A model generated the notes under the pieces. The model saw only the letters and a list, made by a program, of their open reading frames with translations, was not told the origin of the DNA and did not search any database. From Indiicoccus explosivorum (GTDB taxonomy: Bacteria; Bacillota; Bacilli; Bacillales_A; Planococcaceae), in NCBI RefSeq assembly GCF_002167005.1, contig NZ_NHTN01000015.1, positions 1-64,000 on the forward strand: DNA of 64,000 bases, written 5' to 3'. Shown one piece after another: positions 33,933 through 43,620 of this stretch. Position 1 is the first letter of the stretch. The number at the start of each line of letters is the position of its first letter. The position numbers and the translations under genes are program-made.

Positions 33933-34439
33933 TTGAAGATTCAGGAAATCCGAGAAATGATCAAACTGGTGGATCAGTCCTCCATCGAAGAATTCACGTA
34001 TGAAAATGAAGGCACTAAAGTGAAGATGAAGAAAAAAGGCGGGCAGGTCCAGCCTGCAGCAGCACCGGCAGAAGCGGCTGCACCTGCGGAAAAACCGGCC
34101 GCTCCTGCGGAAAAACCGGCCGCGGCACCAGCACAGCCTGCGCCTGCGCCGGCTGTAGAAAAACCTGCGGAAAAGCCGGCACCATCGGCCGATTCTTCCC
34201 TTCATGAAATCACTTCACCGATGGTCGGCACATTTTATCAGGCGCCTTCACCGGAAGAAGCAGCGTTCGTTCAAGTGGGCGACAAAGTTTCCAAGGAAAG
34301 CGTCGTCTGCATCGTGGAAGCGATGAAGCTCTTTAACGAAATCGAAGCGGAGACAGAAGGGGAAATCGCAGAAATCCTCGTAAAAGACGGGCAGCTCGTG
34401 GAGTATGGCCAGCCGCTGTTCCTAGTCAAAACGACTTAA
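33933..34439 (+). CDS. accB: Acetyl-CoA carboxylase biotin carboxyl carrier protein
   Basis: A 168-aa BCCP subunit of acetyl-CoA carboxylase, the first step of fatty acid synthesis. A short helical N-terminus ([13 protein letters not shown]) leads into a Pro/Ala linker at about 40-85, with repeats of PAEKPA. The biotinyl domain follows, with [10 protein letters not shown] and the modified Lys132. The start is a TTG with AGGAG about 9 nt upstream. accC follows 14 bp later. Confidence 0.95.
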   Translation: MKIQEIREMIKLVDQSSIEEFTYENEGTKVKMKKKGGQVQPAAAPAEAAAPAEKPAAPAEKPAAAPAQPAPAPAVEKPAEKPAPSADSSLHEITSPMVGTFYQAPSPEEAAFVQVGDKVSKESVVCIVEAMKLFNEIEAETEGEIAEILVKDGQLVEYGQPLFLVKTT

Positions 34440-34453
34440 AGGGGGATGCTGGC

Positions 34454-35806
34454 ATGCTGAAAAAAGTACTGATTGCGAATCGTGGTGAAATTGCAGTCCG
34501 GATCATCCGGGCCTGCAAAGAAATGGATATAAAAACAGTGGCCGTCTTTTCCGAAGCGGACCGGGAAGCGCTTCACGTGCAGATGGCGGACGAAGCGTAC
34601 TGCATCGGCCCGACTGCTTCGAAAGACAGCTACTTGAATTTCTCGAATGTAATTTCTGTGGCAAAGCTGACCAATTGCGACGGCATCCATCCCGGATACG
34701 GGTTCCTGGCGGAAAATTCGAGCTTCGCCGAGCTCTGTGAGCAGTGCGATATCACATTCATCGGCCCGTCATCATCCGCCATTTCCAAAATGGGGACAAA
34801 AGATGTGGCGCGGGAAACGATGCGCGAAGCGGGCGTTCCGGTGGTCCCGGGGTCGAAAGGTGTCGTCGACGGTGTCGAGGACGCGATGAAAATCGCCGAA
34901 GAAATCGGTTATCCGGTCATCATCAAAGCGACGGCCGGCGGCGGCGGCAAAGGGATCCGGGTGGCCCGTTCCAAAGAAGAACTGGTCAAAGGCATCCAAG
35001 TGACGCAGAAGGAAGCGGCGGCGGCATTCGGGAATCCGGGTGTTTACCTCGAGAAGTTCATCGAGGATTTCCGCCACGTCGAGATCCAGGTGCTGGCCGA
35101 TTCGCATGGCAACGCCATCCACCTCGGCGAGCGGGACTGCTCCATCCAGCGGCGCATGCAAAAACTGGTGGAGGAAGCGCCATCGCCGGCGCTTGACGAA
35201 AACCTGCGGAGCGCGATGGGCGATGCGGCAGTGAAAGCAGCGCTCGCGGTGGATTACCGCGGAGCGGGGACCGTCGAATTCATCTTCGACGCGGCAGAAA
35301 AGAAATTCTATTTCATGGAAATGAACACCCGGATCCAGGTCGAGCATCCAGTGACGGAAATGATCACAGGGGTCGATCTGATCCAGCAGCAGCTGAAAGT
35401 GGCTTCGGGTGAGAAGCTCGAGCTTCGCCAGGAGGATGTCACTTATAGCGGCTGGGCGATCGAATGCCGGATCAACGCGGAAAACCCAGCGAAGAATTTC
35501 ATGCCATCGGCAGGTAAGATCGACATGTACCTTCCGCCGGGCGGGTTCGGTGTGCGCGTGGATTCCGCCGTCTACCCAGGCTATATGATCCCGCCTTATT
35601 ACGATTCCATGGTGGCGAAACTGATCGTCCATGCGGATACACGCGAAGAGGCGGTGGCGAAAATGAAACGGGCACTGGATGAATTCGTCGTCGAAGGCGT
35701 CTTCACAACCATTCCGTTCCATTCAAACCTCATGTCCCACGACGTATTCCAGTCGGGTGAGTTCAATACGAAGTTCCTGGAGAAGTACGACGTCCTGAAT
35801 CCGTAA
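34454..35806 (+). CDS. accC: Acetyl-CoA carboxylase biotin carboxylase subunit
   Basis: A 450-aa ATP-grasp enzyme that carboxylates biotin on AccB. Motifs are [28 protein letters not shown], the glycine-rich loop [38 protein letters not shown] and the catalytic [16 protein letters not shown]. It forms an operon with accB. The carboxyltransferase genes accA and accD lie outside the window. Confidence 0.97.
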   Translation: MLKKVLIANRGEIAVRIIRACKEMDIKTVAVFSEADREALHVQMADEAYCIGPTASKDSYLNFSNVISVAKLTNCDGIHPGYGFLAENSSFAELCEQCDITFIGPSSSAISKMGTKDVARETMREAGVPVVPGSKGVVDGVEDAMKIAEEIGYPVIIKATAGGGGKGIRVARSKEELVKGIQVTQKEAAAAFGNPGVYLEKFIEDFRHVEIQVLADSHGNAIHLGERDCSIQRRMQKLVEEAPSPALDENLRSAMGDAAVKAALAVDYRGAGTVEFIFDAAEKKFYFMEMNTRIQVEHPVTEMITGVDLIQQQLKVASGEKLELRQEDVTYSGWAIECRINAENPAKNFMPSAGKIDMYLPPGGFGVRVDSAVYPGYMIPPYYDSMVAKLIVHADTREEAVAKMKRALDEFVVEGVFTTIPFHSNLMSHDVFQSGEFNTKFLEKYDVLNP

Positions 35807-35819
35807 AGGGGGAAGACCG

Positions 35820-36218
35820 ATGGCAGAAAAAGGATTGGCATATGTACGGATGCAGCCGCCCGCAGGCAAAGAGGAAATCGGCAGCATCGAGGCCGCTGCG
35901 GAAGTGCTGGAAATCATCGCCGGAATTGCTGCGAATGAGATCGAAGGGGTCGCATCGATGCGGGGCAATTTCGCCTCCGGTGTGGCAGAACGCCTCGGCA
36001 AGAAAGTCCACAGCAAAGGGGTCAAAACCGAACTGCATGAGGACAGCCTGGCTGTCGACATCCATCTCGTTGTCAATTACGGCGTGTCCATACCGGAAAC
36101 CGCCAGGAAAGTACAGAAACAGGTCCGGCAGGCTTTATATAACATGACGGCCCTGGAAGCGCAGGAAGTGAATGTCCATATCACCGGAATCCAGTTCGAG
36201 CATACGCCGGCTGAATAA
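35820..36218 (+). CDS. yqhY: Asp23/Gls24 family envelope stress protein YqhY
   Basis: A 132-aa Asp23-family protein with the typical core EVLEIIAGIAANEIEGVASM and VVNYGVSIPETARKVQKQVRQALYNMT. The B. subtilis homologue lies downstream of accBC and has been linked genetically to control of acetyl-CoA carboxylase activity. Here it follows accC by 13 bp and ends the operon at a strong terminator. Confidence 0.9.
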   Translation: MAEKGLAYVRMQPPAGKEEIGSIEAAAEVLEIIAGIAANEIEGVASMRGNFASGVAERLGKKVHSKGVKTELHEDSLAVDIHLVVNYGVSIPETARKVQKQVRQALYNMTALEAQEVNVHITGIQFEHTPAE

Positions 36219-36232
36219 ATTCCGGATCAATC

Positions 36233-36259
36233 GGCACTGCCATTCGGCGGTGCCTTTTT
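36233..36259 (+). terminator. Terminator of the accBC-yqhY operon
   Basis: GGCACTGCC / GGCGGTGCC with a 4-nt loop and one mismatch is followed by TTTTT. Confidence 0.85.
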
Positions 36260-36276
36260 GACGGAACAATCTGTAC

Positions 36277-36306
36277 TTGGAAAAACCGAACATTTAACGT
36301 TATAAT
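36277..36306 (+). promoter_or_regulatory. Predicted promoter of nusB-folD
   Basis: TTGGAA (36277-36282) and a perfect TATAAT (36301-36306) have 18-bp spacing. Confidence 0.6.
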
Positions 36307-36337
36307 GAGACAAAATGAACGGAAATGAGGCTTTGTT

Positions 36338-36727
36338 ATGAAACGACATGAAGCAAGGGAGAAAGCGTTCCAGACGCTTTTCCAGCTGGACAGCACGGAT
36401 ATGACCGTCGAAGAAGCGATCGAGTATATCATGGAAGGCAAAACCGACGCTTTCTACGATGTGCTCGTCCAGGGGACACATAAAAACCGGGCAGACATCG
36501 ACTTGCTGCTGAAACAGAACTTGGAGAAATGGTCGCTTGACCGGCTGCCGAAAACCGAACGGACGATTCTCCGGATCGCGATATTCGAGCTCGAATACCT
36601 TGATGACGCGCCGGACCGCGTCATTTTGAATGAAGCGATCGAGCTGAGTAAATCATACGGCGATGACCAATCGCCGAAATTCGTCAATGGTGTCCTTTCG
36701 AAATTCACGGACCGAAAAGGCGAATGA
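36338..36727 (+). CDS. nusB: Transcription antitermination factor NusB
   Basis: A 129-aa all-helical RNA-binding factor that joins NusE on boxA RNA in rRNA antitermination. Family features are the arginine-rich start MKRHEAREKAFQTLFQLD, ILRIAIFELEYLDDAPDRVILNEAIELSKSYGDD, and the terminal FVNGVLSKFTD. folD follows after 109 bp. Confidence 0.95.
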   Translation: MKRHEAREKAFQTLFQLDSTDMTVEEAIEYIMEGKTDAFYDVLVQGTHKNRADIDLLLKQNLEKWSLDRLPKTERTILRIAIFELEYLDDAPDRVILNEAIELSKSYGDDQSPKFVNGVLSKFTDRKGE

Positions 36728-36836
36728 TGATCCTGCCGGTTTTACCGCCGGCTTCCAGCCGTTTCCGGTCCGTATAACAACCAGGCAGCCGGAAACCCCT
36801 CTCCGAACCAGACGAAAATCCGAAGGAGGAACAGGC

Positions 36837-37712
36837 ATGACAGCGAAACTGATGGATGGAAAAAAAGTGGCACAGACGATTCGGGAAGACGTTAAAAGAC
36901 GGGTGGACCAGCTTGCGGCATCAGGTGTCAAGCCGGGGCTCGCGGTCATCCTGGTCGGTGATGACCCGGCATCCCGGACGTACGTGAACAGCAAGAAGCG
37001 TACTTGTGAGAAACTCGGGATGCGCTCCGACCTGATCGAATACCCGGAGACAGTGACAGAAAGCGAACTTCTGTCAGCGGTGCACCGGCTCAACGGAGAT
37101 CCGGGCATCCACGGCATCCTCGTCCAGCTGCCGCTGCCCCGGCAGATTGATGAAACAGCCATCATCAATGCCATCCGCCCGGAGAAGGACGTCGATGGCT
37201 TCCATCCCATCAATGCCGGGCGGCTCCTCACCGGCGGGGAAGGGTTTATTCCATGTACGCCGAACGGCATCATGAAACTGCTGGAGTTCTACGGTATCGG
37301 AGTGGAGGGGAAAAACGCGGTGGTGATCGGCCGCAGCAACATCGTCGGCAAGCCGGCCGGGCTCCTGCTGCTCAGAAAGAACGCCACCGTGACGTTCTGT
37401 CATTCCCGGACCGAAAACCTCCAGGAAATCACGCGGCAGGCCGATATCATCATCGCGGCGGCCGGCCGCCCGGGAATGCTGCGGGGAGACGACATCAAAG
37501 AAGGGGCTGTTGTCATCGATGTCGGCATCAACAGGAAGCCCGACGGCAAACTGACCGGAGATGCGGCATTCGACGAACTGGAACCGAAAGCATCTTTCAT
37601 CACACCTGTTCCGGGAGGCGTCGGGCCGATGACGATCGCCATGCTTATGGCGAATACCGTCCGGTCCGCCGAAAACAGCCTGCTGAAAGACAAACAGGCG
37701 GAGACCATGTAA
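36837..37712 (+). CDS. folD: Bifunctional 5,10-methylene-THF dehydrogenase / cyclohydrolase
   Basis: A 291-aa enzyme that interconverts methylene-, methenyl- and formyl-THF with NADP. Motifs are VGDDPASRTYVNSKKRTCEKLGM with the catalytic lysine, VQLPLPRQID, PEKDVDGFHP, GRSNIVGKPAGLLLL and TPVPGGVGPMTIAMLMANT. The ATG at 36837 follows AAGGAGG. The open frame reaches back to 36663 inside nusB but lacks support there. It supplies one-carbon units alongside the gcv system and the 5-FTHF cyclo-ligase. Confidence 0.96.
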   Translation: MTAKLMDGKKVAQTIREDVKRRVDQLAASGVKPGLAVILVGDDPASRTYVNSKKRTCEKLGMRSDLIEYPETVTESELLSAVHRLNGDPGIHGILVQLPLPRQIDETAIINAIRPEKDVDGFHPINAGRLLTGGEGFIPCTPNGIMKLLEFYGIGVEGKNAVVIGRSNIVGKPAGLLLLRKNATVTFCHSRTENLQEITRQADIIIAAAGRPGMLRGDDIKEGAVVIDVGINRKPDGKLTGDAAFDELEPKASFITPVPGGVGPMTIAMLMANTVRSAENSLLKDKQAETM

Positions 37713-37732
37713 AATAAAATAAGAAGAAACAG

Positions 37733-37760
37733 GCTGTTTTTCGAGAGAAAGACAGCTTTT
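37733..37760 (+). terminator. Terminator between folD and xseA
   Basis: GCTGTTTTTC / GAAAGACAGC with a GAGA loop is followed by TTTT. The short T run suggests partial read-through into xseA. Confidence 0.7.
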
Positions 37761-37786
37761 CCAATTCTACCGAAGGGGCTGACGTC

Positions 37787-39148
37787 TTGAGCGCTGATTC
37801 TTACCTGACCGTCAGGGCGCTGACGAAATACATAAAACGGAAGTTCGATGCAGATCCTTATTTGCGGGATGTCCATATAAAAGGCGAGCTGTCGAACGTC
37901 AAGATCCATTCAAGCGGCCACATTTACTTCACCCTCAAAGACGGATCCGCGCGGATTCCCGGCATCATGTTCGCCGCTTATGCGAATAAAGTGAAGTTCC
38001 GCCCCGAAAGCGGCATGACGGTCCTGATCCGGGGAGATGTCACGGTGTACGAGGCAAACGGGCAGTACCAGCTGTATGCGCAAGTCATGCAGACGGACGG
38101 GATCGGCGATTATTACCTTGCGTTCGAGCAGCTGAAAGAAAAACTGGCGAAAGAAGGACTATTCAGTCAGGAACGGAAACGCCGGCTTCCGCGCTTCCCG
38201 AAAGAAATCGCGGTGGTGACAGCGCCGACCGGTGCGGCGGTCCGGGATATCGTAACGACGCTCGACCGACGCTACCCGCTCGCCAAAGTCATCATTTATC
38301 CGACGCTTGTCCAGGGACCGCAAGCCGCCGCGTCCATCGTCCGGTCGATCGAGGGCGCGAACCGCAACGGCCATGATCTCATCATCGCCGGCCGGGGGGG
38401 CGGTTCGATCGAGGATCTGTGGGCGTTCAATGAAGAACCGGTCGCCCGCGCGATCGCCGGCTCCCGCATTCCTGTCATCAGCGCGGTGGGTCATGAGACG
38501 GATACGACCATCGCCGATTTTGCGGCGGACCTCCGGGCGCCGACCCCGACAGCCGCCGCGGAACTTGCGGTTCCCGCCAAACAGGAACTCATCGAACGGA
38601 TGCTGAGTGCAAGGACGTGGCTCTACCGGCAGGCCGCAGCCAGAATCGAGAAAGAGCAGAACGCGCTCGACCGGCTGCGGCGGTCGTTTCCGCTTGCGCA
38701 TCCAGACCGCCTGTACCGGCCGTTCATCGAACGGGCCGCCCGCGCGGAAGACGCGCTGAAACGGGCGATGCAGCAGACGCTGTCGGACAGCCGCGAACAA
38801 TACACGGAATTGAAGTACCAGCTCGAGAGCCGGTCGCCCGCGGTGCGCGCCGACCGCCTCCGGCAAGACCTGGTTTATTTGGAAAACCGGATGGTCCGGC
38901 AGATGACTGTCCTCCAGCGGGAGCGGAAAGCACAGCTGACCGGCGCGATGCGGACGCTCGATGCCCTCAGCCCGCTCAAAATCATGGACCGGGGATATTC
39001 GATCGCCTATCGGGACGGGGATATCGTAAAATCCGCCGCCCAAGTGACGGAAGGCGACAGCATAGAGATCCATCTCCACGACGGCACGCTGAAAACGGAA
39101 GTGAAAAACAAGACAATCCGACAAAAAGGGGAAGACGGGAATGACTGA
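37787..39148 (+). CDS. xseA: Exodeoxyribonuclease VII large subunit
   Basis: A 453-aa catalytic subunit that degrades single-stranded DNA. It has an N-terminal OB-fold (LRDVHIKGELSNVKIHSSGHIYFTLKD) and a core with VTAPTGAAVRDI, IIAGRGGGSIEDLWAFNEEPVARAI and SAVGHETDTTIADFAADLRAPTPTAAAEL. A long coiled coil precedes a C-terminal LSPLKIMDRGYSI segment. The start is a TTG with GAAGGGG upstream. It overlaps xseB by 8 bp. Confidence 0.95.
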   Translation: MSADSYLTVRALTKYIKRKFDADPYLRDVHIKGELSNVKIHSSGHIYFTLKDGSARIPGIMFAAYANKVKFRPESGMTVLIRGDVTVYEANGQYQLYAQVMQTDGIGDYYLAFEQLKEKLAKEGLFSQERKRRLPRFPKEIAVVTAPTGAAVRDIVTTLDRRYPLAKVIIYPTLVQGPQAAASIVRSIEGANRNGHDLIIAGRGGGSIEDLWAFNEEPVARAIAGSRIPVISAVGHETDTTIADFAADLRAPTPTAAAELAVPAKQELIERMLSARTWLYRQAAARIEKEQNALDRLRRSFPLAHPDRLYRPFIERAARAEDALKRAMQQTLSDSREQYTELKYQLESRSPAVRADRLRQDLVYLENRMVRQMTVLQRERKAQLTGAMRTLDALSPLKIMDRGYSIAYRDGDIVKSAAQVTEGDSIEIHLHDGTLKTEVKNKTIRQKGEDGND

Positions 39149-39377
39149 AAAAGAACTGCTATTCAATGAAGCAATGGAACAGCTTGAGGATATCGTCCGG
39201 AGGCTCGAGAACGGCGACGTGCCGCTCGAGGAATCACTGAAACTGTATCAGCGGGGAATGGAGCTGTCCAAAGTCTGTCACGACAAGCTGCAGCACGCCG
39301 AGAAACAGCTGGTGACCATGATGGAGGACGGCGGGGAAGTGCCGTTCGAATCCGGAACGGGCGGTCAGGACACATGA
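39141..39377 (+). CDS. xseB: Exodeoxyribonuclease VII small subunit
   Basis: A 78-aa partner of XseA with the family core FNEAMEQLEDIVRRLENGDVPLEESLKLYQRGMELSKVCHDKLQHAEKQL. It overlaps both xseA and ispA, so the three genes are tightly coupled. Confidence 0.95.
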   Translation: MTEKELLFNEAMEQLEDIVRRLENGDVPLEESLKLYQRGMELSKVCHDKLQHAEKQLVTMMEDGGEVPFESGTGGQDT

Positions 39378-40252
39378 ACCTTTCACAATTCCGGAAGGAA
39401 CAGGAACTGGCTGTACAGGAAGAACTGGGAAGACTCATCGCTTCGCTTGATATCCCGGCAGGCCTCAAGGAGTCTATGAATTATTCTCTGCAGGCAGGCG
39501 GAAAGCGGATCCGCCCGATACTCCTCCTGGCCGTAATCGCCGAAAAAGGGCTGCACATCCCCGAAGCGATCAAAGTGGCCTGTGCAGTGGAAATGATCCA
39601 CACATACTCCCTCATCCACGACGACCTGCCTTGCATGGACGATGACGATTTGCGCCGCGGCATGCCGACCAACCATAAAGTGTTTGGTGAAGCCACTGCA
39701 GTGCTTGCTGGCGACGCCCTACTGACCTACAGTTTCGGGCTGATTGCGCGGCTCGGAGGAATCCGGGGCGAAGACCGCCTCCTGCTGATCGACCTGCTGA
39801 GCACGGCGGCCGGCGCTGAAGGGATGGTCGGCGGCCAGCTGCTCGACATGGAAGGCGAGGAACGGGCGCTCACGATCGGGGAACTGGAACAAGTCCACCG
39901 GATGAAGACCGGCGCCCTTCTCACATTCAGCGCCGTCGCAGGCGCAATCCTTGCCGGCTGCCGGGATGAGGAAATGCGGCACTATACGGATTTCGGCCGC
40001 CATCTCGGCTTGGCGTTCCAGATCCAGGACGATATTCTGGACGTCACTGGCTCTTCCGAAGAACTCGGGAAAACGGCCGGGAAAGACGCCGCCAGTGACA
40101 AGAGCACTTATCCGGGACTGCTGACGCTGGAAGGGGCCAGGGAAAAACTCGGCTATCATTCACGCGCTGCGAAGGAAGCGCTCGAAAAGCTGGACGGTCC
40201 CCACCCGCTGCTGGAACAACTGACGGATCTTATCGCCCAGCGGACCCACTGA
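39374..40252 (+). CDS. ispA: Polyprenyl (farnesyl/geranyl) diphosphate synthase IspA
   Basis: A 292-aa prenyltransferase that extends IPP and DMAPP to farnesyl diphosphate. The first aspartate-rich motif is DDLPCMDDDDLRRG, with GGKRIRP upstream, and the second is FQIQDDILDVTG. The KSTYPGL segment near the C-terminus is typical. The ATG overlaps the xseB stop (ATGA). In B. subtilis the same gene is yqiD. Confidence 0.94.
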   Translation: MNLSQFRKEQELAVQEELGRLIASLDIPAGLKESMNYSLQAGGKRIRPILLLAVIAEKGLHIPEAIKVACAVEMIHTYSLIHDDLPCMDDDDLRRGMPTNHKVFGEATAVLAGDALLTYSFGLIARLGGIRGEDRLLLIDLLSTAAGAEGMVGGQLLDMEGEERALTIGELEQVHRMKTGALLTFSAVAGAILAGCRDEEMRHYTDFGRHLGLAFQIQDDILDVTGSSEELGKTAGKDAASDKSTYPGLLTLEGAREKLGYHSRAAKEALEKLDGPHPLLEQLTDLIAQRTH

Positions 40253-40264
40253 CGGCGCTCCCGT

Positions 40265-40292
40265 TTGTGCTATCCGAAATCGCTGTTATAAT
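40265..40292 (+). promoter_or_regulatory. Predicted promoter of dxs-tlyA
   Basis: TTGTGC (40265-40270) and a perfect TATAAT (40287-40292) have 16-bp spacing. Confidence 0.6.
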
Positions 40293-40341
40293 GAGTACAA
40301 TGAAATCAAGGTAAATTTTTAGTAAAAGGTGTGTGACAGCG

Positions 40342-42246
40342 ATGGATCTTCATTCGATTACAAGTCCTTCATTTCTGAAGAATATGGACAGAAAACAGCT
40401 GGAACAGCTCAGCGAAGATATTCGCGCTTTCCTCATAGAAAACCTTTCCAGAACCGGCGGCCACATCGGACCGAACCTCGGGGTGGTCGAACTGACGCTG
40501 GCGCTTCACCGGACATTCAACAGCCCTGCGGATAAAATCATTTGGGACGTGGGCCACCAGGCGTACGTCCATAAAATCCTCACCGGTCGGGCCGGCCAGT
40601 TCGATACCCTCCGGCAGTTCAAGGGACTGTGCGGATTCCCGAAGCGCAATGAAAGTGACCATGATGTCTGGGAAACCGGGCACAGCTCCACTTCGCTGTC
40701 CGCGGCGATGGGCATGGCTGCCGCCCGCGACATTAAAGGGGAACGGAATTACGTCATCCCGGTGATCGGCGACGGCGCCCTCACCGGCGGGATGGCGCTG
40801 GAAGCCCTCAACCACATCGGCCATGAACAGACGGACATGACCGTCATTCTGAACGATAATGAGATGTCCATCGCCCCGAACGTCGGCGCGCTCCATAACG
40901 TGCTGGGCCGCCTCCGGACAGCCGGAAAGTACAACAAAGCCAAAGACGAGCTCGAAGACCTCCTGAAACGGGTGCCGGCGGTCGGCGGGAAAATTGCGCA
41001 GACAGCGGAACGCGTGAAGGACAGTCTTAAGTACCTGCTCGTCTCCGGGGTGTTTTTCGAAGAACTCGGATTCACGTACCTCGGTCCGATCGACGGCCAT
41101 GATTTCGAAGACCTCGAAGAAAACCTGGAATATGCGAAAAAAGTGAAAGGACCGGTCCTGCTTCACGTCATTACAAAAAAAGGAAAAGGGTACCGGCCGG
41201 CGGAAGAAGACAAAATCGGCACGTGGCACGGAACCGGCCCGTATAAGATGGAAACCGGCGATTTCAAAAAATCCTCCGCAACCGCACCGTCGTGGAGCGG
41301 ACTGGTCGCAGAGACCGTCCGGAAACTTGCGCGTAATGACCGGCGGATTGCCGCGATCACACCGGCAATGCCGGTCGGCTCCAAGCTGGAAGGCTTCGCG
41401 TCGGAATTCCCTGACCGCATGTTCGATGTCGGGATTGCCGAACAGCATGCCGCGACCATGTCGGCAGGCTTGGCGACGCAGGGCATGAAGCCGTTCCTCG
41501 CCATTTATTCGACATTTCTACAGCGGGCGTATGATCAGGTGCTTCACGATATCAGCAGGCAGAACTTGAACGTCTTCATCGGGATCGACCGGGCAGGACT
41601 CGTCGGCGCGGACGGCGAGACCCATCAGGGGGTATTCGATATCGCGTTCCTCCGCCCATTGCCTAATATGGTCATCATGATGCCGAAAGACGAGAACGAA
41701 GGGCAGCATATGGTGAAGACGGCCATCGAGTATGATGACGGGCCGATCGCCCTCCGCTACCCGAGAGGGAACGGACTCGGCGTTGAAATGGACAGCGAGC
41801 TCAAAAGCCTGCCGATCGGCTCTTGGGAAGTGCTGAAGGAAGGAAAGGATGCGGTCATCCTGACGTTCGGTACGACCATTCCGCTGGCCGAGGAAGCGTC
41901 CCGTATCCTCGGGGAAGAAGGGATCAGCGCGGAAGTCGTAAACGCCCGGTTCATCAAACCGATGGATACGGACATGCTCCGGAACATTTTCAGCCGCAAT
42001 ATCCCGGTCGTGACGATCGAAGAAGCCGTGCTCGACGGCGGCTTCGGGAGCGGCGTGCTGGAATTCGCTTCAGACGCCGGATACCGGAATGCGGTGATCG
42101 AACGGATGGGCATTCCGGACGAATTCATCGAACACGGAGATGTCGGCCAGCTGCTGGCGGAAATCGGACTGACCGCTGAAGGTGCTGCGGACCGGATCCG
42201 CAGGCATGTCCGGCAGGACAGCAAGCCGGGTATGAAAGTGCTGTGA
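40342..42246 (+). CDS. dxs: 1-deoxy-D-xylulose-5-phosphate synthase
   Basis: A 634-aa thiamine diphosphate enzyme that starts the MEP pathway from pyruvate and glyceraldehyde 3-phosphate. Motifs are [29 protein letters not shown], the ThDP motif [18 protein letters not shown] with ILNDN, and [18 protein letters not shown]. The ATG at 40342 aligns with the known N-terminus MDLHSI; an in-frame GTG at 40333 is less likely. tlyA overlaps its stop. Confidence 0.96.
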   Translation: MDLHSITSPSFLKNMDRKQLEQLSEDIRAFLIENLSRTGGHIGPNLGVVELTLALHRTFNSPADKIIWDVGHQAYVHKILTGRAGQFDTLRQFKGLCGFPKRNESDHDVWETGHSSTSLSAAMGMAAARDIKGERNYVIPVIGDGALTGGMALEALNHIGHEQTDMTVILNDNEMSIAPNVGALHNVLGRLRTAGKYNKAKDELEDLLKRVPAVGGKIAQTAERVKDSLKYLLVSGVFFEELGFTYLGPIDGHDFEDLEENLEYAKKVKGPVLLHVITKKGKGYRPAEEDKIGTWHGTGPYKMETGDFKKSSATAPSWSGLVAETVRKLARNDRRIAAITPAMPVGSKLEGFASEFPDRMFDVGIAEQHAATMSAGLATQGMKPFLAIYSTFLQRAYDQVLHDISRQNLNVFIGIDRAGLVGADGETHQGVFDIAFLRPLPNMVIMMPKDENEGQHMVKTAIEYDDGPIALRYPRGNGLGVEMDSELKSLPIGSWEVLKEGKDAVILTFGTTIPLAEEASRILGEEGISAEVVNARFIKPMDTDMLRNIFSRNIPVVTIEEAVLDGGFGSGVLEFASDAGYRNAVIERMGIPDEFIEHGDVGQLLAEIGLTAEGAADRIRRHVRQDSKPGMKVL

Positions 42247-43049
42247 ACAAAGTGAAAAAAGAACGGGTCGATGTGCTGCTCGTGGAGCGCGGCCTGTGTG
42301 AGACACGGGAAGCGGCGAAACGGGCCGTTATGGCCGGAATCGTCTATACGGCTTCTGAACGGCTGGAAAAGCCGGGTGTGAAAATCCCGGCGGACACGCC
42401 CCTTACCGTTAAAGGCAGTGCGTCCAAATACGTCAGCCGGGGCGGCCTCAAGCTTGAAAAGGCGCTGGAAGTATTCGATATCACGATTGATGGGAAACTC
42501 CTGCTGGACATCGGGGCATCCACCGGCGGATTCACCGACTGCGCGCTCCAGAACGGCGCGCGCCACAGCTATGCGCTCGATGTGGGCTATAACCAGCTGG
42601 CGTGGAAACTTCGCCAGGATCCGAGAGTCACAGTCATGGAGCGCGTTAATTTCCGGCATTCGGAAGCCGCCGATTTCACCGAAGGACTGCCCGAAATCGC
42701 CACGATCGATGTGTCGTTCATTTCACTGAAACTTATCCTGCCGGTCCTTAGCGGTATCCTCGTTCCCGAAGGGGATGTAATCGCGCTCGTCAAACCGCAG
42801 TTCGAAGCCGGGAAGGAGCGGGTCGGCAAAAAAGGGATCGTCCGCGATCCCCGCGTCCATGAGGACGTGCTGGCGGATGTGGCAGAGTTCGCTTCCGCCA
42901 GCGGATTCCGGCTTGAAAACGCCTCTTATTCCCCGATTACAGGAGGGGAAGGGAATATCGAGTTCCTGTTCCATTTGAAGCGCGGCATCGGAGCCGGCCG
43001 GGAAATCGACTTTCCGGCCCTCGTGCGGGAAGCGCATGAAGCCCTCTGA
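42243..43049 (+). CDS. TlyA family rRNA 2'-O-methyltransferase (YqxC)
   Basis: A 268-aa protein with an N-terminal S4 RNA-binding domain ([27 protein letters not shown]) and an FtsJ-type methyltransferase domain with the SAM loop [17 protein letters not shown]. TlyA homologues methylate ribosomal RNA and were once called hemolysins. The start is a GTG overlapping the dxs stop. Position between dxs and argR matches B. subtilis yqxC. Confidence 0.9.
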   Translation: MNKVKKERVDVLLVERGLCETREAAKRAVMAGIVYTASERLEKPGVKIPADTPLTVKGSASKYVSRGGLKLEKALEVFDITIDGKLLLDIGASTGGFTDCALQNGARHSYALDVGYNQLAWKLRQDPRVTVMERVNFRHSEAADFTEGLPEIATIDVSFISLKLILPVLSGILVPEGDVIALVKPQFEAGKERVGKKGIVRDPRVHEDVLADVAEFASASGFRLENASYSPITGGEGNIEFLFHLKRGIGAGREIDFPALVREAHEAL

Positions 43050-43073
43050 ACACATCCGAAATGGATGTGTTTT
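43050..43073 (+). terminator. Terminator of dxs-tlyA
   Basis: ACACATCC / GGATGTGT with a small GAAAT loop is followed by TTTC, immediately after the tlyA stop. Confidence 0.75.
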
Positions 43074-43101
43074 CTTGTGTTCCGGGAGTTTTCGCGTTAA
43101 G

Positions 43102-43129
43102 ATGAATAAATGATTGTATAATTATTCAT
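43102..43129 (+). promoter_or_regulatory. Putative ARG-box operator and -10 of argR
   Basis: ATGAATAA (43102-43109) and TTATTCAT (43122-43129) form a perfect inverted pair of ARG-box-like half-sites. They overlap a -10 TATAAT (43117-43122), which suggests autorepression of argR. Confidence 0.6.
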
Positions 43130-43144
43130 TACCGGGGGATTTCG

Positions 43145-43594
43145 ATGAACAAAGGACAGCGACACATTAAAATTCGCGACATCATTTCCAATATGGAAAT
43201 CGAAACACAGGACGACCTCGTCCATAAGCTCAAGTCATCAGGTTACGATGTCACACAGGCGACCGTATCCAGGGACATCAAGGAAATGCATTTGGTGAAA
43301 GTGCCGCTCCAGGACGGCCGGTACAAATACAGCCTGCCTGCCGATCAGCGGTTCAATCCGGAACAGAAACTGCACCGGGCGATGACGGATGCGTTTGTCA
43401 GCATTAACGGCGCCAATCATTTTCTTGTCATGAAGACCCTGCCGGGGAACGCGCACGCCATCGGTTCACTGATCGACCTGCTCGGATGGGAAGAGATTCT
43501 CGGGACGATATGCGGCGACGATACGTGCCTGATCATCTGCCGGACGCAGGAAGAACGGGAACCGCTCAGGCAGCGGCTGCTGGAAATGCTGTAA
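43145..43594 (+). CDS. argR: Arginine repressor ArgR/AhrC
   Basis: A 149-aa hexameric regulator of arginine metabolism. The N-terminal winged helix reads [40 protein letters not shown]. The C-terminal arginine-binding domain includes [33 protein letters not shown]. It lies upstream of recN as in B. subtilis. Confidence 0.96.
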   Translation: MNKGQRHIKIRDIISNMEIETQDDLVHKLKSSGYDVTQATVSRDIKEMHLVKVPLQDGRYKYSLPADQRFNPEQKLHRAMTDAFVSINGANHFLVMKTLPGNAHAIGSLIDLLGWEEILGTICGDDTCLIICRTQEEREPLRQRLLEML

Positions 43595-43620
43595 CTGTAA
43601 GCAGGAAAGGTGAGGGATTC